The notes under the pieces: model-generated
What the model was told of the DNA's origin: nothing
The model's input: the letters and a program-made list of their open reading frames with translations, nothing else
The model's database searches: none
Program-made: the position numbers and the translations under genes
DNA from: Chloroflexota bacterium
GTDB taxonomy: Bacteria; Chloroflexota; Anaerolineae; CG2-30-64-16
Reading direction: 5' to 3'
Length of the DNA: 6,745 nt
NCBI GenBank assembly: GCA_029555885.1
Contig: JAKPQT010000495.1
Location: forward strand, 1 to 6,745
In this document: piece after piece, positions 1 through 4,542 of the stretch
Numbering within the stretch: the stretch's first letter is position 1
Layout of the letters: the number at the start of each line of letters is the position of its first letter

Positions 1-65
1 ATCAAGTCGCGCAGTTCGGTGCGCTCGTCTTCGGTCAGATCAACAATGTAGATTTTCTGCGGCAT
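1..65 (-). CDS. Probable IS630-family transposase, N-terminal fragment (runs off left edge)
   Basis: Only the first 21 codons lie in the window: the protein begins MPQKIYIVDLTEDERTELRD. A YIVDLTEDER-type opening just after the start is typical of the N-terminal helix-turn-helix segment of IS630/Tc1-mariner transposases in my knowledge of the family; the catalytic DDE domain would lie beyond the edge. The start is well supported: an AAGGAGG ribosome site (71-77) sits five bases upstream. It is transcribed in the same direction as the dehydrogenase behind it but has its own candidate promoter. It could also be a stand-alone helix-turn-helix protein derived from such a transposase. With so few residues, the family call rests on the opening motif alone. 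Confidence 0.55.
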   Translation of the reverse strand, partial: MPQKIYIVDLTEDERTELRDL

Positions 66-90
66 GTTCGCCTCCTTGTGCTTTGCCTCC

Positions 91-119
91 ACCATAACAC
101 AAGAAGCGACATGCATCAA
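91..119 (-). promoter_or_regulatory. Candidate sigma70-type promoter for the left-edge transposase gene
   Basis: On the minus strand, TTGATG (114-119) and TATGGT (91-96) are separated by exactly 17 bases. This would start transcription near base 84, about 20 bases before the start codon at 65. Both boxes deviate from consensus and nothing else confirms it. The whole gap 66-198 contains no other convincing gene. The short inverted repeat TCGCC/GGCGA (169-173/180-184), just past the dehydrogenase stop, lacks a clear T-run, so it is at best a weak terminator. Confidence 0.35.
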
Positions 120-198
120 AACGTCAGTGGTGAGGTACTAGGTCAAGCGTTCATTATCAAAGACGAGTTCGCCAGCTCAGGCGACGCCCACGAGGGGG

Positions 199-1500
199 CT
201 AGGCTACATTGCCCACAACGTGGCGCGTATCCACCACGAGGGCGGCACGGCGCAGGATGTCCGGCCAGTCGTAGGTCGAATGGTCCGTGACGATGACCAC
301 GCAGTCGGCTGCGGCGAGCGCCTGAAGGAGGTCGGGCTCCGTGTTCAGCCCGCGGCCGTTGTGGGTCAGTGTGTGGACGTAGGGATCGTGGTAGCTGACC
401 GCCGCGCCCTTAGCGCGCAGCAGCTCGATGATATCCAGCGCGGGCGACTCGCGCACATCATCGATGTCCCGCTTGTAGGCGACGCCCAGCACCAGCACGC
501 GGCTACCCTTGAGCGCCTTGCCCGCGCTGTTGAGGGCATCCTGCACCTTGTCCACCCAGTAGCGCGGCATGTCGGTGTTGATTTCGCCGGCCAATTGGAT
601 GAAGCGCGCGTTATAGTTTAGGGTCTTGAGCTTCCAGGAGAGATAGTGCGGGTCGAGCGGGATGCAGTGACCGCCGACGCCGGGGCCGGGGGTGAATTTC
701 ATGAACCCGTAGGGCTTGGTTGCGGCCGCGTCGATGACCTCCCAGACGTCGATGCCCAGCTTGTCGCACATGATGGCGACCTCGTTGACCAGGGCGATGT
801 TGACCGCGCGGAAGGTGTTTTCCAGCAGCTTGACCATCTCTGCGGTCTGGGTGGAGGAGACGGGCACAATCTGCTCGATGGCCTCGGCATACAGCGCAAC
901 GGCCACCTCGCGGCAGGCCGGGGTCATGCCGCCCACGACCTTCGGCGTGTTCTCGACCACGAACTTCTTGTTGCCGGGGTCGATGCGCTCAGGGGAGAAG
1001 GCCAGGAAGAAGTCCTGGCCGACCGTGAAGGCAGGCGTCTGCAGCCGTTCGAGTGTGGCCGGGCCGGTCAACATCGGCAGGAGCAGCTCCTCGGTCGTGC
1101 CCGGGTAGGTGGTGGATTCGAGCACGACCAGCATGCCCGGGTGGATGTACCGGGCGGTCGACTCGCCTGCCGCAATCAGGTAGCGCACATCGGGGTCGCG
1201 GGTCTTGTTCAGGGGCGTGGGGACGCAGATGATCGCGGCATCGCACTCGGCCAGCGCGGCGTAGCTGGTCGTCGCCCGAAAGTTGGGGGCGATGGCCTGC
1301 AGCCGCGATGACGGGATATCCTGGACGTAGGATGCGCCCCGGTTCAGCGCATCGACCTTCTGCGCATCGACATCGATCCCGATGACAGGGAAGCCATGCT
1401 CGGCAAAGGCGACGACGAGCGGCAGCCCCACGTAACCCAGCCCCACCACAGCGACCACCGCCCGGTGGCCGCGAATCTTATCAAGGAGCGCTTCTTTCAT
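199..1500 (-). CDS. Nucleotide-sugar 6-dehydrogenase, UDP-N-acetylglucosamine dehydrogenase (WbpA) type
   Basis: A 433-residue cytoplasmic enzyme of the UDP-glucose/GDP-mannose dehydrogenase family. The family oxidises the C6 alcohol of a nucleotide sugar to a carboxylate in two NAD-dependent steps, making uronic acids for capsule, O-antigen or exopolysaccharide. Seen in the sequence: an N-terminal Rossmann NAD site GLGYVG (20-25); the ESTTYPGTT stretch (128-136); SPER with Glu171; the central helix with Lys224 and Asn228; catalytic Cys279 in GVGGHCIPLDPHYL; and a C-terminal UDP-binding domain opening VLGVAYKRDIDDVRESPA. The GHCIPLDPHYL form and the length resemble WbpA-type UDP-GlcNAc dehydrogenases more than UDP-glucose dehydrogenases, but the substrate is inferred. 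The ATG at 1498-1500 is chosen over the ATG at 1599, whose 33 extra residues look non-coding; an AGGA lies nine bases upstream. No sugar-pathway partner is visible, so it stands alone here beside a probable transposase. Confidence 0.93.
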   Translation of the reverse strand: MKEALLDKIRGHRAVVAVVGLGYVGLPLVVAFAEHGFPVIGIDVDAQKVDALNRGASYVQDIPSSRLQAIAPNFRATTSYAALAECDAAIICVPTPLNKTRDPDVRYLIAAGESTARYIHPGMLVVLESTTYPGTTEELLLPMLTGPATLERLQTPAFTVGQDFFLAFSPERIDPGNKKFVVENTPKVVGGMTPACREVAVALYAEAIEQIVPVSSTQTAEMVKLLENTFRAVNIALVNEVAIMCDKLGIDVWEVIDAAATKPYGFMKFTPGPGVGGHCIPLDPHYLSWKLKTLNYNARFIQLAGEINTDMPRYWVDKVQDALNSAGKALKGSRVLVLGVAYKRDIDDVRESPALDIIELLRAKGAAVSYHDPYVHTLTHNGRGLNTEPDLLQALAAADCVVIVTDHSTYDWPDILRRAALVVDTRHVVGNVA

Positions 1501-1839
1501 ACACTTGCATCCTGTTCTATTGCACAGATTAAGCCCATGCTCCGCGGACCCGGGCCGGTCGCGCCGGCCTGGGATGCGGTGCGTGACATACGCAGGCACG
1601 CTGGCCTGTCGCCTTGTCCGGTGCGGTCGTGACAGTTACCCTGCCACAGCCACACGCGCAGACAGGCGGCAGATATAGAGCCACCCGGAGCACCCGAATC
1701 GATGCGGCACGCTCCCGGCTCGGTTCGCCCTCGAGCCAGGGGGTGTCGCGGCGGGTCAGCGTATCCGAAGCTGCTACGACGATGTGGCTCGCTATGACCG
1801 CTTGCCTCGCATCTCACGGCGAGGCACAGCTCCTCTTAC
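1501..1839 (-). other. Gene-free leader region with several strong stem-loops
   Basis: I see no convincing gene between the dehydrogenase start and the tRNA terminator; the open frames here are arginine-, serine- and proline-rich and match nothing I know. Read as minus-strand RNA it holds three clear hairpins: 1804-1810/1819-1825 (7 pairs, 8-base loop), 1714-1722/1732-1740 (9 pairs with one G-U, 9-base loop) and 1549-1558/1564-1573 (10 pairs with one G-U, 5-base loop). A weaker one is at 1687-1691/1711-1715. None is followed by a T-run. No obvious -35/-10 pair for the dehydrogenase was found. The region could be a long structured 5' leader, a small RNA, or GC-rich spacer. Confidence 0.35.
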
Positions 1840-1880
1840 AAAAAAAAGCGGCCCTCCGGAGTAGAACCCCAGCCAGGCCG
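1840..1880 (-). terminator. Intrinsic terminator of the tRNA-Leu transcript
   Basis: On the minus strand, CGGCC (1876-1880) pairs with GGCCG (1849-1853). Inside it, CTGGGG can pair with CTCCGG across a five-base loop, with two G-U pairs. The stem is followed by an uninterrupted run of eight T (1840-1847). It lies 54 bases past the tRNA 3' end in the same direction, so it most likely ends that transcript and separates it from the dehydrogenase downstream. Confidence 0.75.
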
Positions 1881-1885
1881 TCTTG

Positions 1886-1901
1886 ATATGCGTTCGCATA
1901 T
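1886..1901. repeat. Small perfect palindrome between tRNA and terminator
   Basis: ATATGCG-TT-CGCATAT is a perfect seven-base inverted repeat, effectively a six-pair hairpin with a four-base loop. It lies in the trailer of the tRNA transcript. It may be a processing or folding signal for the 3' trailer; nothing else supports a role. Confidence 0.4.
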
Positions 1902-1933
1902 GTTCCCAAAGAAAAAGAGGAGCGTTTCAGAAA

Positions 1934-2016
1934 TGCCCCCGGCCCGACTCGAACGGGCACGCCCTTATGGGCACAGGCCCTCAACCTGCCGTGTATGCCA
2001 ATTCCACCACGGGGGC
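1934..2016 (-). tRNA. tRNA-Leu (anticodon GAG)
   Basis: A full class II tRNA is readable by eye. The seven-pair acceptor stem is perfect (GCCCCCG with CGGGGGC) and followed by discriminator A. The D-arm has the AATTGG loop motif. The anticodon stem GCAGG/CCTGT closes the loop TTGAGGG, giving anticodon GAG, which reads CUC and CUU leucine codons. A long variable arm GCCC-ATAA-GGGC marks it as leucine/serine class. The T-stem GCCCG/CGGGC carries loop TTCGAGT. The 3' CCA is not encoded; the next bases are TTT, so CCA must be added by nucleotidyltransferase. It is a single-gene unit with its own promoter and terminator. Confidence 0.97.
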
Positions 2017-2027
2017 ATTGTGACCTT

Positions 2028-2055
2028 ATTATACCGCTTCTCTGTTGCCTGTCAA
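2028..2055 (-). promoter_or_regulatory. Consensus sigma70 promoter of tRNA-Leu
   Basis: On the minus strand a perfect -35 box TTGACA (2050-2055) is followed after 16 bases by a perfect -10 box TATAAT (2028-2033). The expected start near base 2021 leaves only about five bases of 5' leader before the mature tRNA end at 2016. Perfect boxes and a minimal leader fit a strong stable-RNA promoter. Confidence 0.9.
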
Positions 2056-2122
2056 TAACAGACCCCTTCCCATGCACCGTGCGGATATATTAGCATTGCG
2101 GGCAAGGGGTGTCAAATCCTCT

Positions 2123-2246
2123 CAGGAATTCCAAATGTAGGGGCACAGCATCCTGAGCGGAGGCCCGGAGGGCCGTAGTCGAAGGATGTAGGCCGTGCCG
2201 GCGTTCTTCGACTGCGCTGCACTCTCGCGTACATTTGGAATTCCTG
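2123..2246. repeat. 124-base element bounded by a perfect 17-base inverted repeat
   Basis: CAGGAATTCCAAATGTA (2123-2139) is perfectly inverted at 2230-2246. Inside are two nested hairpins: CATCCT/AGGATG (2149-2154/2183-2188) enclosing GGCCC-GGA-GGGCC (2162-2174), and AGTCGAAG/CTTCGACT (2177-2184/2206-2213) enclosing GCCG-TGC-CGGC (2192-2202). The two share bases 2177-2188, so they are alternatives. There is no reading frame of note and no transposase, so it behaves like a MITE- or REP-like intergenic repeat. I found no convincing target duplication right at its ends. Its inner 15-mer GCATCCTGAGCGGAG (2148-2162) recurs at 4319-4333, and CGTAGTCGAAGGA (2174-2186) recurs inverted at 4408-4420. 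Confidence 0.8.
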
Positions 2247-2261
2247 GTTACAATCCAGGAA
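2241..2261. promoter_or_regulatory. Inverted repeat just upstream of the degV-plsX promoter; possible operator
   Basis: TTCCTGG (2241-2247) and CCAGGAA (2255-2261) form a perfect seven-base inverted repeat with a seven-base AT-rich centre. It ends four bases before the -35 box and overlaps the right end of the 124-base element by six bases. The position suits an activator or regulator site, but GGTTTT follows it, so a weak terminator shielding the operon from upstream transcription is an alternative. Confidence 0.35.
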
Positions 2262-2265
2262 GGTT

Positions 2266-2294
2266 TTGTCAAGGCGGGAGAGGTAAAGTATACT
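2266..2294 (+). promoter_or_regulatory. Sigma70-type promoter of the degV-plsX operon
   Basis: TTGTCA (2266-2271) and TATACT (2289-2294) are spaced by 17 bases, each one mismatch from consensus. Transcription should start near 2301, leaving a leader of about 67 bases before the degV start at 2368. Confidence 0.75.
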
Positions 2295-2367
2295 GGGGTG
2301 GTCCACTGTGGGGCAATCTGTCCTGGCATCGTTCGATGCTATGCCACCTACCGATAAAGGATCACGC

Positions 2368-3243
2368 ATGAGCCTCAAGATCGTCACCGATTCGAGCACC
2401 AGCGTTCCTCCCGAGTATCTGGCCCGGCTCGGCATCATCGAGGTGCAGGCGAGCGTCAATTTCGGGGAAGAGAGCTTCCTGCGTTCGGAGTTGTCCCTGG
2501 CGGAATTCTACGCGCGATTGGCGACGGCGGACCGGCTGCCGACGACATCGCAGCCCGTGCCCGGCGCCTTCCTGAGCGCGTATGCGCAGGCGGCCGAGGC
2601 AGGCGCGGATGAGGTCATCGCGGTGTGCGTGTCGGGCCGGCTCAGCGGCACGTTGAGCAGCGCAGTCATCGCGGCAGAAGAAGCGCCCGTCACCGTGCAT
2701 CCGTGGGATTCAGAGCACGTCTCCATCGCGGCGGGCTGGCAGGCGCTCGCGGCCGGCGAACTGGCCCAGGCCGGCTGGCCGGCGGATGCGGTCCTGGCGC
2801 GGCTGGCCGACATCCGCCAGCGCACGTTCCTGGCCTTTGTGCCTGCCAGCCTGAAGCACCTGGTGGCCAGCGGCCGCGTGCCCAAGCTGCGGGGCGCGGT
2901 GGGCGACCTTCTGAGCATCAAGCCCATCATCAGTGCGGGGGGCGGGCTGCTGGAGCCGACCGGCCAGGTGCGCGGGCAGCGTCGCGCACTGGAGACCCTG
3001 CTCGATCGCGCGGTCACTGCCCTGGGCGACCGGCCCGTCCGCATGGCCGTCGCGCACGCAAATGCGCCTGAGCAGGCGAACGAACTGGCCGTCGTGGCGC
3101 GTCGCGCCCTTAACGTGGCCGAAGACTTTATCTATGACGTGGGGCCTGTCCTGGCGGCGCTGGCGGGGCCGGGCGTGCTGGGGCTGAGCGCGTATGCCTT
3201 ACGGGAAGATGAGCCGCACGGGCTTGTGGGAGGCCGAGCATGA
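2368..3243 (+). CDS. DegV family fatty-acid-binding protein (FakB-like)
   Basis: A 291-residue protein close to the usual DegV length of about 280. DegV proteins bind one long-chain fatty acid in a two-domain fold. The best-known members, FakB, present the fatty acid to the kinase FakA, which makes acyl-phosphate. Seen here: the opening KIVTDSST (4-11); TTSQP (59-63), a family motif at the fatty-acid carboxylate; SGRLSGTLSSA (89-99); LKHLVASGRV (162-171); LLSIKPII (181-188); and GPGVLGLSAY (267-276) near the C-terminus. The ATG at 2368 is preferred over in-frame ATGs at 2308 and 2341, because the family motif begins right after it and AAAGGA lies six bases upstream. The stop overlaps the plsX start by four bases (ATGA), implying translational coupling. 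No FakA gene is in the window, so the kinase partner is inferred. Confidence 0.93.
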   Translation: MSLKIVTDSSTSVPPEYLARLGIIEVQASVNFGEESFLRSELSLAEFYARLATADRLPTTSQPVPGAFLSAYAQAAEAGADEVIAVCVSGRLSGTLSSAVIAAEEAPVTVHPWDSEHVSIAAGWQALAAGELAQAGWPADAVLARLADIRQRTFLAFVPASLKHLVASGRVPKLRGAVGDLLSIKPIISAGGGLLEPTGQVRGQRRALETLLDRAVTALGDRPVRMAVAHANAPEQANELAVVARRALNVAEDFIYDVGPVLAALAGPGVLGLSAYALREDEPHGLVGGRA

Positions 3244-4286
3244 AGATTGTCGTTGACGCCATGGGCGGTGACCACGCGCCGGGCGTCGTGGTGGCAGGCG
3301 CGGTGGCCGAAGCGCGCGAGCGCGGCACGGCCCTGATCCTGGTAGGCATCGAGGAGCAGGTGCGCGCGGAGCTGGCGAAGCACGGCGACACGAGCGGGCT
3401 GCCCATCGAGGTGGTCCACGCTTCCGAGGTGGTCGCGATGGACGAGCACACGATGGCCGTGCGCGCGAAGCGGGACTCGTCGCTCATGGTCGGGATGCGA
3501 CTCGTCAAGGAGGGCCGGGCGGATGCTTTTGCCTCCGCGGGCAACTCCGGCGCGGTCATGGCTGCGGCGCTGTTCGCTCTGGGGCGCATCCCCGGCGTCG
3601 AGCGGCCCGCGCTGGGCAGCATCTACCCTGCCTCGCCTGAGCCGTGCCTGGTCATCGACATCGGGGCCAATGCAGACTGCAAGCCGGAGTATCTCGTCCA
3701 GTTTGCGCACATGGGCCACCTGTATGCCCGGAAGATGTTCGGGCTGGCGCAGCCGAAGGTCGGCATCATCTCGAACGGCGAGGAAGCCGACAAGGGCAGC
3801 ATGCTCATCCGCGAGACCTATCCCCTGCTGAAAGCCAGCGGGCTCAACTTCATCGGCAATGTCGAGGGCAAGGATATCGGCCGCGGCGCGGCCAATGTCG
3901 TCGTCACCGACGGGCTGACGGGCAACGTCATCGTGAAGCTGAGCGAGGGGCTGTTCTCGTTCATGCTCAAGTTTCTCAAGCGGCAGTTCACCGCGGGGGT
4001 GCGCAACAAGGTGGGCTTGCTGCTGCTGCTGCCCGCGCTCGTCGCGGCGCTGCCCGGCCTGGCCGTGCTGTGGCCGACCGTGAAGGGGCTGAAGACGCGG
4101 GTGGACTGGCGGGAGATCGGCGGCGCGCCGCTGCTCGGCGTGAACGGGGTCGTCGTCATCGGTCACGGCCGGAGCGATGCCCGCGCCATCCAGACCATGA
4201 TCCAGATGGCCGAGAAGAGCGCGCGGCAGGAGCTGGTGCAGGCCATCCGCGCTGAGTTTGCGGCGCAGGAAACCGTAGCTGGTTAA
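3240..4286 (+). CDS. plsX: Phosphate acyltransferase PlsX
   Basis: A 348-residue peripheral membrane enzyme that transfers the acyl chain of acyl-ACP to inorganic phosphate, giving acyl-phosphate for PlsY in phosphatidic acid synthesis. Clear family motifs: VVDAMGGDHAP (4-14), FASAGNSGA (97-105), DIGANADCKPE (140-150), PKVGIISNGEEADKG (172-186), NFIGNVEGKDI (203-213), VTDGLTGNV (222-230) and the closing DWREIGGAPLLGVNG-IGHGRSDA block (289-314). An unusual feature is a strongly hydrophobic stretch at about 258-278, in the region where other PlsX proteins carry a helical hairpin thought to touch the membrane. GGGAGG (3228-3233) lies six bases before the ATG, and the start overlaps the degV stop by four bases. 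The last codon and stop appear to have been altered by a repeat insertion (see the 12-base direct repeats at 4270 and 4492). Confidence 0.97.
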   Translation: MKIVVDAMGGDHAPGVVVAGAVAEARERGTALILVGIEEQVRAELAKHGDTSGLPIEVVHASEVVAMDEHTMAVRAKRDSSLMVGMRLVKEGRADAFASAGNSGAVMAAALFALGRIPGVERPALGSIYPASPEPCLVIDIGANADCKPEYLVQFAHMGHLYARKMFGLAQPKVGIISNGEEADKGSMLIRETYPLLKASGLNFIGNVEGKDIGRGAANVVVTDGLTGNVIVKLSEGLFSFMLKFLKRQFTAGVRNKVGLLLLLPALVAALPGLAVLWPTVKGLKTRVDWREIGGAPLLGVNGVVVIGHGRSDARAIQTMIQMAEKSARQELVQAIRAEFAAQETVAG

Positions 4287-4503
4287 TTCCAGCCGATCTG
4301 TAATAACCTGGCTCCGGCGCATCCTGAGCGGAGAGCGTCAAGGGCAGGCGTAACCTGACCCATGGATGCTCGCAGCCGAAGGAGCGCCGCCCGGATGCCA
4401 GCCCGGCTCCTTCGACTACGCCTCGCCCTGGGGGCAAGGCTCCGCTCAGGCTGCCTGGCTGGCCGAACTATCAAAGACTCGCAGGTGTCTCAAACCGTAG
4501 CTG
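4270..4503. repeat. 12-base direct repeats flanking the plsX-fabF intergenic insertion
   Basis: AAACCGTAGCTG occurs at 4270-4281, inside the plsX 3' end, and again at 4492-4503. Joining the bases after the second copy to the plsX frame gives one alanine and then TGA (4506-4508), a natural-looking end 34 bases before fabF. The simplest reading is that about 210 bases, including the palindromic repeat at 4319-4450, were inserted with duplication of 12 bases. The region contains no gene and no clear promoter for fabF. The hairpin GCTGG/CCAGC (4278-4293) spans the plsX stop but has no T-run. Confidence 0.6.
4319..4450. repeat. Palindromic intergenic repeat between plsX and fabF
   Basis: The outer arms CCTGAGCGGAG (4323-4333) and CTCCGCTCAGG (4440-4450) are perfect inverted copies. 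An inner pair, CGAAGGAGC (4377-4385) and GCTCCTTCG (4406-4414), is also perfect. It looks like two head-to-head units. The right one (4408-4450, minus orientation) has arms CCTGAGCGGAG and CGTAGTCGAAGGA around a hairpin (4420-4440). The left one (4319-4385) has the same first arm and a diverged second arm. The arms match those of the element at 2148-2188, while the central hairpin differs. There is no coding capacity. Confidence 0.75.
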
Positions 4504-4542
4504 CTTGAGCCGGCAGCGGAATCCAGAGAGCTGGCAGGAGTT

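Noticed and set aside
646..1311. Long plus-strand open frame of about 220 codons
   Set aside because: It lies antisense to the well-supported dehydrogenase; its Gly/Asp/Arg/His-rich translation shows no family motif and reflects GC-rich codon bias.
1500..1599. Upstream ATG giving the dehydrogenase 33 extra residues
   Set aside because: The extra residues are rich in Arg, Gly and Cys and unlike the family, which starts shortly before the Rossmann GLGYVG motif as with the ATG at 1500.
1497..1817. Minus-strand frame of 106 codons upstream of the dehydrogenase
   Set aside because: It runs through several strong hairpins, has no ribosome site or motif, and ends just inside the dehydrogenase start; composition looks non-coding.
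2110..2272. TGTCAA on both sides of the 124-base element as a target duplication
   Set aside because: Only six bases, not adjacent to the element ends, and the right copy is part of the promoter; chance is a sufficient explanation.
4278..4293. Hairpin over the plsX stop codon as a terminator
   Set aside because: Only five pairs and no T-run follows; no evidence that transcription ends before fabF.
3132..4322. Minus-strand open frame of about 396 codons opposite plsX
   Set aside because: Antisense to plsX, whose motifs are unmistakable; low-complexity His/Arg/Ala-rich product without recognisable domains.
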